Positions 30,147 through 38,592 are shown, counted from the first letter of the stretch. The stretch is DNA of 64,000 nucleotides from Leptospira sp. WS58.C1 (GCF_040833995.1 NZ_CP162137.1:2280501-2344500), one strand, 5' to 3'. Notes: generated by a model not told the origin, from the sequence alone. Numbers and translations: made by a program.

Positions 30147-30680
30147 ATGGAAAAGCTGCTCGAAGTCATCTCCTTTATACTCCAAAGATCCCCGAAAGGA
30201 AGAAACCGTCAGGAACTTGCAAAATTGATCTATCTTTCTGACGGAGTATTCTTCCAAAAATACGCCAAAGTGATTACGGAACAAAAATATATCCATTTGG
30301 AAGATTCTCCGTATCCGATGGAATTGAATCAGGCGCTTCTTCACCTGAAAGAAAATCGTCTAATAGATGTGACCCCAAAATTGACCGAGACCGGGATCTC
30401 GGGTTATTTATTAACTTGGGTCGGAACCGAGCATGAGGATGAAATTGACTTGAATCGTCAGGAAAAAAGGATTCTTCGCAAGGTGTTGGAAAATTTCAAA
30501 GGAAGTGTTTACGACGAAAATAGAGTGTATCCGAATTTATATGAGAATTACGTGATTACTCCCCTTTTCTCGGAAATAAAGTTTAGCAAAGAAACTATTA
30601 ACACTAAAATACATTTCTTTAAGAGAAAAACGCTTTTGAATATCTCGGGCAAAATATTTAAGGTACTTTTTAGCGAGTAA
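30147..30680 (+). CDS. Panacea/SocA-like (DUF4065-type) protein
   Basis: A 177-aa cytoplasmic protein. The first 80 residues resemble the Panacea domain of SocA/GepA-type antitoxins: [21 protein letters not shown], then a Pro-rich turn ([14 protein letters not shown]) where family members have GPV. The C-terminal 90 residues are basic and helical. Start ATG 30147 is chosen; an upstream ATG at 30099 would overlap lipB. The stop is 5 bp before panD, so the two are an operon. Panacea domains are known as antitoxins of diverse toxins, but no toxin gene is beside it, so a housekeeping or regulatory role is equally possible. Weak match. Confidence 0.5.
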   Translation: MEKLLEVISFILQRSPKGRNRQELAKLIYLSDGVFFQKYAKVITEQKYIHLEDSPYPMELNQALLHLKENRLIDVTPKLTETGISGYLLTWVGTEHEDEIDLNRQEKRILRKVLENFKGSVYDENRVYPNLYENYVITPLFSEIKFSKETINTKIHFFKRKTLLNISGKIFKVLFSE

Positions 30681-30685
30681 ACCAA

Positions 30686-31042
30686 ATGCTCATCACTGTT
30701 TGCAAAGGTAAGATCCATAGAGCCACCGTAACCGACGCGGACCTTAATTATGAGGGAAGCCTGACGGTTGATATGGATTTAGTAGACGCCGCCGGAATGT
30801 TCCCTTACGAAAAAGTTTCCGTTGTAAACGTGAACAATGGGTCCAGATTCGAGACATATCTGATCGAAGGCAAAAGAGGTTCCGGAGAGATCTGTTTGAA
30901 CGGCGCTGCTGCCCGTCTTGGAATGAAAGGAGACAAAGTAATCATCATCTCCTACGGATCCCTGGAAGAAAAGGACCTGCCAAAAGGTTACAAACCCCAA
31001 GTCGTTCTCGTTGACGAAAAGAACCATATCAAAAAAGCCTAA
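30686..31042 (+). CDS. panD: Aspartate 1-decarboxylase
   Basis: Makes beta-alanine for pantothenate. The 118-aa proenzyme has the self-cleavage site Gly-Ser at YEGSLTVD (residues 24-25), which yields the pyruvoyl cofactor, plus [17 protein letters not shown], the Arg/Tyr active-site residues and [20 protein letters not shown]. All key residues are intact. It follows the Panacea-like gene after 5 bp and ends in an intrinsic terminator that overlaps its stop codon. Confidence 0.96.
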   Translation: MLITVCKGKIHRATVTDADLNYEGSLTVDMDLVDAAGMFPYEKVSVVNVNNGSRFETYLIEGKRGSGEICLNGAAARLGMKGDKVIIISYGSLEEKDLPKGYKPQVVLVDEKNHIKKA

Positions 31043-31057
31043 TTCCCTAGGCTTTTC
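31033..31057 (+). terminator. panD terminator overlapping the stop codon
   Basis: Perfect nine-pair stem AAAAGCCTA / TAGGCTTTT with a six-base loop; the panD TAA is inside the hairpin. The 3' arm itself supplies the T-run. Confidence 0.8.
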
Positions 31058-31229
31058 TCCCCAACTTTAAACCGCTGGACTAAATTTGTACCCCGGATAG
31101 AATCTGATCGGTTTTCCATCATTCTGGGAATTCTTCTCATTTTTTGAGGAAAAACAAGAAGTAACGGCTAAGTTTCGGGGCTGAGAAGTCGATATTCAAT
31201 ATGAAGAACCGTACTGGGACAATAAACGC

Positions 31230-32078
31230 ATGAAATCCGTCGCAAAATTTTCTTTTATCCTATTATTCGTCCTTTTTGGAAATGGCATCTCCGGCCAAAA
31301 CAACGCAGAAAAGGAAAGTAAAGGTTCCGAAGGAGTGGAATACTATCCACTCGCATATTACGACGATAGACTCTTAGTCAAAGAAGTTTCCTTCTTCCGT
31401 AGACATGCGGATAACGGAAAAGGCGAGTTCATGGACGTAATGGTGGAACTCGAGAATAGAGACTTCGATGCGGCAAACTTCTCCGTTTATATTTTAGCGG
31501 TAAACGAAACTCCTCTTTCGAAAGTGGACGATCGCAGAGAATTAGTCCCCTTCCCTAAATGGAGACAATACGATGCGGAAGAAAACACAAAAGTGGTGAA
31601 CTTCCATAACTTAGTTCCTGCAAAACTGGATAATAAGAATGTTTGGGGGGAGAAGAGATTCGGAGATATCAAGAAGAGCTACGACGAAAAGATCGCGAGA
31701 GGAGAAAAAGTAAAATTCCCAAACCCGAATCTGGACGAGTTAGTTCATTACCTTACCAACAATCCAAAGGATGCACTTCCTATCGTTCTTTACGGCGAAG
31801 AAGGTCCTACGAAGGATAAAGTACTGATCAGTAATTTTGTGCCTCAAACTGCGGAAGATCTGCAAAAACAAAAGCACGATACTTTAAGTAAACACACTTA
31901 TACTATTTACAATGCTAAATACAAATCCACGATCTTCTCTCATCATTACACGGAGTATCGTCCCGGATATTTTACTTTTAACAAGGTTGTTGTTTTGATC
32001 TTCAATCCTCAAAAAGAGAAGAACAAATTAGTCTATCGTAAGATCATAGACATCAACGGCTTGAAACTGGTGAACTAA
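31230..32078 (+). CDS. Exported protein, 282 aa, function unknown
   Basis: A Sec signal peptide (FSFILLFVLFGNGISG) with likely cleavage after residue 22, without a lipobox Cys. The mature part is soluble and rich in charged and aromatic residues, with a beta-type pattern (EVSFFRRHADNGKGEFMDVMVELENRDFD region) and a C-terminal YRKIIDINGLKLVN. I recognise no family. It should reside in the periplasm or outside. It is a single gene, with a terminator 34 bp after the stop. Confidence 0.75.
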   Translation: MKSVAKFSFILLFVLFGNGISGQNNAEKESKGSEGVEYYPLAYYDDRLLVKEVSFFRRHADNGKGEFMDVMVELENRDFDAANFSVYILAVNETPLSKVDDRRELVPFPKWRQYDAEENTKVVNFHNLVPAKLDNKNVWGEKRFGDIKKSYDEKIARGEKVKFPNPNLDELVHYLTNNPKDALPIVLYGEEGPTKDKVLISNFVPQTAEDLQKQKHDTLSKHTYTIYNAKYKSTIFSHHYTEYRPGYFTFNKVVVLIFNPQKEKNKLVYRKIIDINGLKLVN

Positions 32079-32112
32079 GAATAATTTCTTAACAATAATC
32101 TCAGTATGAAAG

Positions 32113-32136
32113 AAGGATCCGAAAGGGTCCTTTTTT
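32113..32136 (+). terminator. Terminator after the 282-aa gene
   Basis: AAGGATCC, GAAA, GGGTCCTT, then T-run: eight pairs including one U-G. Almost the same sequence occurs again at 32496-32524. Confidence 0.85.
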
Positions 32137-32143
32137 ATTTTAG

Positions 32144-32238
32144 GTTCGCACGGAGAACACAGAGATCACGAGAGAAAATGTATATTTGATTTCCTAGAAA
32201 ACCGCTCCTCTGTGTGCTTCGTGCCCTCTGTGCGAAAC
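32144..32238. repeat. Intergenic inverted 9-nt-unit repeat, copy 5
   Basis: Opens with GGTTCGCACGGAGAA, CACAGAGAT, CACGAGAGA; closes with CTCTGTGTG, CTTCGTGCC, CTCTGTGCG, AAAC. The best-preserved copy with both arms. It sits in a 450-bp stretch without an intact gene, together with a second repeat type, a truncated hicB and two terminators. Confidence 0.8.
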
Positions 32239-32252
32239 TTTCTAATTTTTTA

Positions 32253-32326
32253 GGCACGCCAAGGCACAAAGAACGCAAAGATCCTTATTTCTAAATTTAT
32301 AACTACTTTCCTTAGGGCTTCGCGTG
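32253..32326. repeat. Related intergenic repeat of a second type
   Basis: GGCACGCCAAGGCAC, AAAGAACGC, AAAG opens it, and TTAGGGCTTCGCGTG closes it. The unit length is again about nine bases but the bases differ from the main family (GGCAC/AAAG in place of CACRGAG). Its right end runs straight into the reading frame of the hicB remnant. Confidence 0.5.
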
Positions 32327-32494
32327 AAATCTAAATATGAAAATAGCACTGGACAGGCTTGCGTTGCGGTCGGAGAAACAGAAGAAGAAGTTACAAAACG
32401 AATCAAAGAAGCAATAGAGTTTCATTTAGAAGGATTGAGAAAAGACGGAGAACCAATACCCGTCCCATCGAGAGTTACTCTCGTATCTGTATAA
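32324..32494 (+). pseudogene. Truncated HicB-type antitoxin remnant
   Basis: An open frame of 56 codons ends in the C-terminal half of a HicB antitoxin: ACVAVGETEEEVTKRIKEAI, then EFHLEGLRKDGEPIPVPS, as in the HicB core and its helix. The N-terminal 25-30 residues that normally form the first beta strands are missing; in their place the frame opens inside the repeat arm at 32303-32330. A GTG at 32324 is the only nearby start. No hicA lies beside it. This is a decayed type II toxin-antitoxin gene, or a C-terminal fragment still translated. It is followed by a terminator after one base. Confidence 0.7.
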
Positions 32495-32495
32495 T

Positions 32496-32524
32496 AAAAA
32501 AGGACCCGAAAAAGGGTCCTTTTT
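32496..32524. terminator. Bidirectional terminator
   Basis: AGGACCC, six-base A-rich loop, GGGTCCT, with A-run before and T-run after, so it works in both directions: for the hicB remnant (+) and the 80-aa gene (-). Its stem is nearly the same as that of the terminator at 32113-32136. Confidence 0.85.
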
Positions 32525-32528
32525 GTGC

Positions 32529-32771
32529 TCAGGGACTTTGACCAGATCCTGGCCTTTGGTAACGGTCAATACTGCCCGGAACGAATCTTGTGGTCCACTG
32601 TCCTCGGTCGATGTTTTTCTCCACCCAACCTTTTCCATGATCCCATCTACCATCCGATATAAAATCGAAAAAGTAAGAGGAGTTCATGTACCGATAGGAG
32701 TCCATGATATCTAAGATATCTCGACTCTCCGAGTCCTCAGGAGCCTCTTCGAAGAAGAAGTCGCTATCCAT
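32529..32771 (-). CDS. Small hypothetical protein, 80 aa
   Basis: An acidic, aromatic N-terminal half (many Asp, Tyr, Phe) and a basic, Gly/Arg-rich C-terminal half with three Trp. No signal peptide or known motif. ATG start with GAGG 5 nt upstream, and a terminator immediately after the stop, both speak for a real gene. No function proposed. Confidence 0.55.
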   Translation of the reverse strand: MDSDFFFEEAPEDSESRDILDIMDSYRYMNSSYFFDFISDGRWDHGKGWVEKNIDRGQWTTRFVPGSIDRYQRPGSGQSP

Positions 32772-32851
32772 TCGCCTCTACCATGAATCGTTCCATCCAA
32801 ATGTCCATCTTTATTTGGCTAATGAGAAAATAATCTGGGGAAGCTCCCATT

Positions 32852-33139
32852 TCAAGACTCATCCCCTGATACTTTAGACTCCGGCTCCTCCCGGTTCCCC
32901 TCCCGCCTATTCGAAATGGAATAAAGAAATGGCAAAAATCCCTGGTTTTTTTCGGGATTGAATTCCTTTCTCAAAAACTTGGATCGGGTCTTACTGTACG
33001 ATTGTTTGGTCTGCCGAAACTTCTCCGCCTCGTCCAAAAGCCCATCCAATCGATTTTCCAGAAAAAATCTCAGTTCTTCCTGTAAATCCTCTCCGATCTT
33101 TTCGGATCCTTGTTCTGAATTTTTCGGCTCCTTCTCCAT
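32852..33139 (-). CDS. Small hypothetical protein, 95 aa, charged helical
   Basis: Highly charged (Glu, Lys, Arg) with a predicted coiled or long helical segment from about 15 to 60, no signal peptide and no Cys. The frame begins MEKEPKNSEQG after a GGGGG-containing upstream region. It is divergent to the GHKL-HDOD gene with 60 bp between starts. Evidence is limited to coding-like composition and position. Confidence 0.5.
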   Translation of the reverse strand: MEKEPKNSEQGSEKIGEDLQEELRFFLENRLDGLLDEAEKFRQTKQSYSKTRSKFLRKEFNPEKNQGFLPFLYSISNRREGNREEPESKVSGDES

Positions 33140-33199
33140 TTCCGGCCCCCATCTAATATTTTAGGTTATCCCCGGACAAACAGGTGCCCAATCGGAAGA

Positions 33200-34735
33200 A
33201 TGGAGCGCATTTTTTTTCTTGCGACAAGGGAGTTTAGACCCAAATTTGAGGGAATGCTGAATCCGACCGAACTCACAGAAACCCTCGTATCCGGAAAAGA
33301 TATCGAACTGGAATATAGATTTATTTCGGACGAGGATCACCAGCAGATCTATCTTCTGCTACTTCAGGTTTTGGGGAACTTGGATAGGTTGTTCCTCACG
33401 GAAGTGGTTTCTACCATTCTGAAAGAACTTTTGATGAACGCAAATAAAGCGAACGCCAAAAGGCTTTTTTTTCTGACTGAGGGGCTGAATATCAACGAAC
33501 CATCTCATTATAATAAAGGGATGAAACGTTTTCTGGAAGATATCATTCATAAATGGGATGAACAGGAGAAGGTGCTCAAAGGTTCCAATCTCTCCGTTCG
33601 TCTCCGAGCAAAGATCATGAACCAAAACCTGATCTTTTTGATAGAGAATGATGTGGCACTTCTGCCTCAAGAATCCGAAAGGATCAAAGCAAGATTAGAA
33701 TCCGCAAGCAAGTTCAATGATCTTTCCGATGCATTTCTTTCTATGGCGGATAGCCAAGAAAGTGCGGGCCTCGGTTTAGTTCTCATACAGTTATTATTAA
33801 AAAACTCAGGCATAGGTTCAGATAAGTTTAAGATAGAGACAGACGGCAAGATCACAAGAGCGACCTTAGTGATCCCGAAACAGATCGTTCCAATAGATGT
33901 GGCCACCAAGCTCAAGGACAAGATTTTGGCGGAAGTAGATGGACTTCCCCCACTACCTCATACTCTAACAAGGATCATCAATCTTTGTAATAATCCTGAC
34001 TCGGATCTGGGAGTGATTGCAAACGAAATAGAAAGAAACCCTGCTATTAGCGCTGACCTTCTAAAACTTTCCAACTCTGCGGGTTTCGCGAGTAGGAATA
34101 AGGTAAATACAATCGTCCAAGCCGTTAAGGTTGTGGGACTGAAGAACGTCCGAAATCTTTTGTATGTCTCAGGTGTGCGAAAAATCATGGAAGGCAGATA
34201 TTCCAAACTACAGGAAGTATGGAATCATTCCAACCTCGCGAGTTATTTCGCAAGACAGGTTTCTCAAAGAGCGGGACTCGGAAAACTTTCCGATATCGCA
34301 GCAGTCGGTGCCTTACTCCATGATCTAGGAAAATTTATTTTGCTTTCATTGGATCCTACATTATTCAAACGTCTGGCGTCTTACCAAAAGCATCGGGACC
34401 TTTCCAACTCCACCATCTTAGAGGAAATTTCCACTGGTATTTCTCATCCCACTTTGGGAGCAATGCTTGCTAGAAAATGGGATTTTCCACCGGACCTTGT
34501 ACATATGATCGAATTCCATCATAGAGCCTTCATGGCGACTAACACGATTTATACGGATTTAGTTGATTCCGTATACGTGGCAAATATGATGTGCGATTAT
34601 CTGGATAAGAAAGCTAGCTATTATGCAGCCGATTCGAGTATACTAAAAAAATTCCAGTTAGACGATAAGGCAAAGTTCGAAGAAACCTGCGAAAAATTGG
34701 CAAAAGCCTACGAGATCGCGAATGAAGAAAACTGA
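33200..34735 (+). CDS. GHKL-ATPase-like plus HDOD domain signalling protein
   Basis: A 511-aa cytoplasmic protein in two parts. Residues about 55-240 resemble a histidine-kinase-type ATPase: an N-box-like ILKELLMNANKANA, then ESAGLGLVLIQLLLKNSG as the G2-like glycine segment. From about 250 on is an HDOD domain (LPPLPHTLTRIINLCNNP, then NPAISADLLKLSNSAGF, VGALLHDLGKFI, EFHHRAF), a degenerate relative of HD phosphohydrolases used in signalling. No phospho-acceptor His or receiver is visible. Start ATG 33200 is uncertain; ATG 33254 is the alternative. It overlaps the ABC ATPase gene by 14 bp. Confidence 0.8.
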   Translation: MERIFFLATREFRPKFEGMLNPTELTETLVSGKDIELEYRFISDEDHQQIYLLLLQVLGNLDRLFLTEVVSTILKELLMNANKANAKRLFFLTEGLNINEPSHYNKGMKRFLEDIIHKWDEQEKVLKGSNLSVRLRAKIMNQNLIFLIENDVALLPQESERIKARLESASKFNDLSDAFLSMADSQESAGLGLVLIQLLLKNSGIGSDKFKIETDGKITRATLVIPKQIVPIDVATKLKDKILAEVDGLPPLPHTLTRIINLCNNPDSDLGVIANEIERNPAISADLLKLSNSAGFASRNKVNTIVQAVKVVGLKNVRNLLYVSGVRKIMEGRYSKLQEVWNHSNLASYFARQVSQRAGLGKLSDIAAVGALLHDLGKFILLSLDPTLFKRLASYQKHRDLSNSTILEEISTGISHPTLGAMLARKWDFPPDLVHMIEFHHRAFMATNTIYTDLVDSVYVANMMCDYLDKKASYYAADSSILKKFQLDDKAKFEETCEKLAKAYEIANEEN

Positions 34736-35522
34736 ATCCAATAATCTACTCAATTTACACGGAATTAAGTTTTATAGATCCGGGACACCTATTCTGGATG
34801 GGATCGATTTTCAGATCAATTCAGGAGAACATTGGGTGCTCTTGGGTCGTAATGGCGCAGGAAAAACAACTCTCGTAAATTTGATCTATGGATCTGTTTG
34901 GCCCACCGCAGGTAGGATCAATCTTTTCGGTGAGACGTTCGGAGAAACTCCTCTGCAGATCTTGCGGAATAAGATAGGTATCCTGGATTCTTCCCAGCAA
35001 GAAAGCGCACTCCAAAAAAGTCTTACCGTTTACGACGTACTTCTTACCGGTTTTTTTCATACCATCGGTTTCTATAGAGAATCCAATGCTTGGGAAGAAA
35101 AAGAAGCGGAACGAATTTTAGAAGAAAACGGTTTCGGCGCTAAACGAAATCAGCTATTTCGAACATTATCGTCCGGAGAAAAGAAGAAGGTACTTTTCTT
35201 AAGAGCAATGTGCACTTCTCCCGAATTTGTGATCTTAGACGAGCCTTGCTCAGGATTAGATCTGACCGCCAGGGAAGAATTTATAGATTTTTTGGACGAA
35301 TATAAGAAAAATCGAAACTTCACTTCTATTTATATCACACACAGGATCGACGAGATCCCGCCCTTTTACGAGCACGCAGCCCTTTTGAAATCAGGGAAAA
35401 TTCTGTTCTCAGGAGAGATCAAGGAAGCATTCAGTTCAGCGAGACTTTCCGAGCTATACGACCGAAAGGTAGAAGCGGAAAACAGGAACGGCACCTGGGT
35501 AGCAGTAACTGAAAGGAAATAG
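34722..35522 (+). CDS. ABC transporter ATP-binding protein
   Basis: A single nucleotide-binding domain of 266 aa: Walker A GRNGAGKTTL near 44-53, signature LSSGEKKKVLFLRA near 150, Walker B FVILDEPCSGLDL near 172, and the H-loop TSIYITHR near 208. It resembles the soluble ModF/YlmA group that lacks a dedicated permease. No permease gene lies next to it. It overlaps the end of the GHKL-HDOD gene by 14 bp, so they are co-translated. Repeat copy 6 follows the stop. Confidence 0.9.
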   Translation: MKKTESNNLLNLHGIKFYRSGTPILDGIDFQINSGEHWVLLGRNGAGKTTLVNLIYGSVWPTAGRINLFGETFGETPLQILRNKIGILDSSQQESALQKSLTVYDVLLTGFFHTIGFYRESNAWEEKEAERILEENGFGAKRNQLFRTLSSGEKKKVLFLRAMCTSPEFVILDEPCSGLDLTAREEFIDFLDEYKKNRNFTSIYITHRIDEIPPFYEHAALLKSGKILFSGEIKEAFSSARLSELYDRKVEAENRNGTWVAVTERK

Positions 35523-35530
35523 CAAGACTT

Positions 35531-35610
35531 TCACACGGAGATCACAAAGAACACGGAGGTCTTTGTGAACAACATTTATTCTCTGTGAACTCGGTGTGCT
35601 CTGTGCGAAC
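35531..35610. repeat. Intergenic inverted 9-nt-unit repeat, copy 6
   Basis: Fills the gap between the ABC ATPase stop (35522) and the convergent topA stop (35612). Left arm CACACGGAG, ATCACAAAG, AACACGGAG; right arm CTCTGTGAA, CTCGGTGTG, CTCTGTGCG, AAC. One centre segment repeats CTTTGTGAAC. Confidence 0.75.
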
Positions 35611-35611
35611 C

Positions 35612-37456
35612 CTATAAATATTCCGCGTAATCGCATTGCGGAAATCTAGAACATATATAATATTCTTTTTTCTTTGAGGATTTTTTTCGAACCCTCTCCC
35701 CTTCTTTACATACTGGGCAAATACCGTATTTGGGTGTCTTCGGTCTTTCCTTTAGCTGCTTATTGATCTCCATTATATTCGTTTTTTTTAATTGAGAATC
35801 CAGGATGGAATAAAATTCGGAAAGAACCTTGGATCTACTTTCTTCACCGGACGCGATAGAATCCAATTTTTGTTCCATTTCGGAAGTGAATTTTTCCCGG
35901 AAAAGATCTGCAAAGGCAGCCTGCAAGAAAGCATTCACTTTTTCTCCTAGAGTCTCCGAATATAATTTTCCTTTTTCGGAATATACGTATTTTCTTTTAT
36001 ATAACGTTTCCAGGATAGAAGCGAATGTGGAAGGTCTTCCTATTCCTTCTTTTTCCAGCTTGGAGACAAGACTTGCCTCCGTAAATCTGGGAGGCGGTTC
36101 CGTCGTTTTTTCTTGGATCTCCCATGAATCAGGAGTTAGAGTTTCTCCTTTTTTCCAAGTCGGAAGAAGGTCCGCACTTACATTATAGATTTTTTTATAA
36201 CCTGGATCTATACTAAAAAGTTTTCCTCCTTCCCAAACTTCTCCACCGCCGTTTGCTACAAATTCTAATCTTTTCCAAGCCTCCGGTTTCATTTGCGAAG
36301 CGACTGCTCTTTTCCAGATCAGTTCGTATAATTTTTTGGAATCCTTACTGAGATTTCGATCTGTAATTTCGAATACGGAAGAAGGTTCTAAAAATATATC
36401 TACAGGTCGGATCGCTTCATGAGCATCCTGCGTTTTCCCTTTTGTTTTTTTGAGCCTATAAGTTTGGGCCTTATCCGATACGAATTCTGGACCGAATTTG
36501 GAGCCGATCTTTTTACGGATGGCTCCGATTGCTTCTTCTCCGATCCGGACCGAGTCAGTCCTCATATAAGTGATGAGTCCTTGGGATTTTCCTTTTCCAA
36601 GATCCGTTCCCTCATACAATTCCTGGGCGAGTTTCATTGTTTTGGAAGCGGCAAATTTTAAGACCCGAAAGGCTTCTTGCTGTAAAGTTGCGGTCGTGAA
36701 AGGTGGAGGAGGAAGTGTTTCTCCTAGCTTTTCCTTTCTTTCGGTGATCCGCAAAATTTTCGTTTTTGTTAATATAGAATTTAGGAATTCGGAAGCTTCT
36801 TTTTGAGTGGCAAATGCCTCTCTTTTCGGATAAAAAACGACTTTTTCATTTTCTCCGGATCCATAAAACGCGGTTGCGGAAACAAGCCAGGTAGTGACCG
36901 GAATAAAGTTACGGATCTCTTCCTCTCTTTCGCAGATCCATTTGAGTGCGACCGATTGTACTCTTCCTGCGGAAAGACCTTCTCCGCCGACTGCCCTCCA
37001 CAAAAATGGACTGATCTTGTATCCGATCAACCTATCTAAGATCCTCCTGGCTTTTTGGGAATCCACCAAGTATAGATCGATCTCATCCGGTTCAGAGATT
37101 GCCTGTAAAATTTTTTCCTTCTGTATTTCTTGGAAGCGGATCCGGGAGATTTTTACCTTCTTCCCTAATTTTTGGGCCAGAATATATCCGATAAATTCTC
37201 CCTCTCGATCCGGGTCGGTTGCGATGAGTATAGAGGAATGCGACTTTGCTTCTTTTAAAATGGAAGATAAAACTTTCTTTTTCCCCTTAAGTGGCACATA
37301 CTCAGGTTCGAAATCCTTTTCAATTTTGATCCCGATACGATCCGGTGGAAGATCCAAAATATGTCCGTAGGTGGCGAGCACCTTGTATTCTTTGCCTAAA
37401 TAGGAAGAGATAGTTTTTACTTTGGTAGGAGATTCTACAAGTACGAGGACTGACAT
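35612..37456 (-). CDS. topA: DNA topoisomerase I
   Basis: Type IA topoisomerase that relaxes negative supercoils. The TOPRIM domain begins VLVESPTKVKTISSYLG and contains DPDREGEF; the catalytic Tyr is in GLITYMRTDSVRI near residue 290. One C-terminal zinc finger is seen (CPVC and CSRFPQC near the end). The 614-residue chain is shorter than E. coli TopA (865 aa) because it has fewer zinc fingers. ATG start at 37456. Convergent with the ABC ATPase gene. Confidence 0.96.
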   Translation of the reverse strand: MSVLVLVESPTKVKTISSYLGKEYKVLATYGHILDLPPDRIGIKIEKDFEPEYVPLKGKKKVLSSILKEAKSHSSILIATDPDREGEFIGYILAQKLGKKVKISRIRFQEIQKEKILQAISEPDEIDLYLVDSQKARRILDRLIGYKISPFLWRAVGGEGLSAGRVQSVALKWICEREEEIRNFIPVTTWLVSATAFYGSGENEKVVFYPKREAFATQKEASEFLNSILTKTKILRITERKEKLGETLPPPPFTTATLQQEAFRVLKFAASKTMKLAQELYEGTDLGKGKSQGLITYMRTDSVRIGEEAIGAIRKKIGSKFGPEFVSDKAQTYRLKKTKGKTQDAHEAIRPVDIFLEPSSVFEITDRNLSKDSKKLYELIWKRAVASQMKPEAWKRLEFVANGGGEVWEGGKLFSIDPGYKKIYNVSADLLPTWKKGETLTPDSWEIQEKTTEPPPRFTEASLVSKLEKEGIGRPSTFASILETLYKRKYVYSEKGKLYSETLGEKVNAFLQAAFADLFREKFTSEMEQKLDSIASGEESRSKVLSEFYSILDSQLKKTNIMEINKQLKERPKTPKYGICPVCKEGERVRKKSSKKKEYYICSRFPQCDYAEYL

Positions 37457-37494
37457 TTGGGAACAGACCGGAATTCCGGTCCTTCCGTATTTTT

Positions 37495-38343
37495 CTAATG
37501 TGGTCCTAACTCTTCAATCAAATATCCGTTCGGATAGGTAGGGTTATTTCGTTTGGTCACGTAATAAGGTGTTTTTCGTGGCGGCCAAAAATATCGTAAG
37601 AAGAATGCCCTGAATTTCAAAACCGCAAAGGTAAAAGCGGCAACGATCGGATTCGGTTTGGGAAATCCCATTGCGTCTCTGAGCGGTTTGTCCATAAGAG
37701 AATAAACCGCATGATAGACTAAATATTCCAAACCGGGGATCTTAGGAATTCTGGCGGAAGCAATTTTCATAGTCGCAAGCGCAACTTGTTCCGAGTCAGG
37801 AGTGCGGCGGAAATTTTCCTTTTCGAAATTTAGATTAAACTCCAACATTTCTTCGTAAGTTTCCGGAATATTTTTGATATTCATCATTTTTCCGATCCGC
37901 TTCCAAAGATAAAAATTGGCTAACCTTTCTTTTTCAGTACTCTTTCTCCAACCGAACTTTCGATTCCAACGATCCGGTTCGAAAATAAAAGTTGTGAGAG
38001 TGTATAAAAAGTCCTCATTCTTGATATCGTATTCTTTATGGATCTGGTTCAGCTTTCTCATTGCCTCTCTTCCTCTTTCGCTGTCCAGTCCATTCTCTAT
38101 AAATTCAGCGAGGATCAACGCCGTATCATCGTATCTTTTTTGTCCTGCTAGTTCGAATCGTTTGGTGGTATTTAATATTTTAGAAATAGAAGGGATCGCG
38201 AATGTCCTAAAAAATGAAATAGCGAGCGAGATCTCCACATCCTGAGGAAAATCGTAACTTCCCGAAAGGAATACGATCTTTTGTGCATCCTTCTCTGCAT
38301 CTAACCTATTAATTTGTTTTAATATTCTCAAACGGTTGAACAT
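37495..38343 (-). CDS. MpaB/DUF2236-family oxygenase-like protein
   Basis: A 282-aa protein matching the DUF2236 family (MpaB, latex-clearing-protein-like heme oxygenases): TFAIPSISKILNTTKRFELAGQKRYDDT at the start, a conserved His in KLNQIHKEYDIKNEDFLYTL, and ETYEEMLEF in the second half. These are all-helical proteins and the His is a candidate heme ligand. Substrates of bacterial homologs are mostly unknown. Start ATG 38343. It precedes topA on the same strand by 38 bp and could be co-transcribed with it. Confidence 0.75.
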   Translation of the reverse strand: MFNRLRILKQINRLDAEKDAQKIVFLSGSYDFPQDVEISLAISFFRTFAIPSISKILNTTKRFELAGQKRYDDTALILAEFIENGLDSERGREAMRKLNQIHKEYDIKNEDFLYTLTTFIFEPDRWNRKFGWRKSTEKERLANFYLWKRIGKMMNIKNIPETYEEMLEFNLNFEKENFRRTPDSEQVALATMKIASARIPKIPGLEYLVYHAVYSLMDKPLRDAMGFPKPNPIVAAFTFAVLKFRAFFLRYFWPPRKTPYYVTKRNNPTYPNGYLIEELGPH

Positions 38344-38460
38344 TTGTTTATTTTTTCCTTTGGTATCGAACTTTTTATTTTCCCGCTTTTTCGCACAGAT
38401 GTTCGGTTTAATTTGAAACGCAAGTAATTAATTTAGATACTTTTATCTCAAACGATAAGA

Positions 38461-38592
38461 GTTCGCACGGAGGACACAGAGGCCACGGAGAGTTTTAAGA
38501 TACGAGATTTCATCCAGAGACACAAGGTTGCAGAGGTATTGTACGAACTTACTCTTACAAACCTCTCTGTGAACTCCGTGCGCTCTGTGCGA
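38461..38592. repeat. Intergenic inverted 9-nt-unit repeat, copy 7 (long form)
   Basis: Opens GTTCGCACGG, CACAGAGGC, CACGGAGAG and closes CTCTGTGAA, CTCCGTGCG, CTCTGTGCG. The 80-bp centre holds more degenerate units (CCAGAGACACAAGG and GTACGAAC), so it looks like two nested copies. It occupies the middle of a 322-bp gap (38344-38665) that otherwise has only the cysK terminator and about 115 bp of AT-rich sequence with nothing recognisable. Confidence 0.8.

Noticed and set aside
32359..32541. 60-residue Arg/Lys-rich frame on the plus strand
   Set aside because: Out-of-frame reading of the hicB remnant and the terminator; composition is not protein-like.
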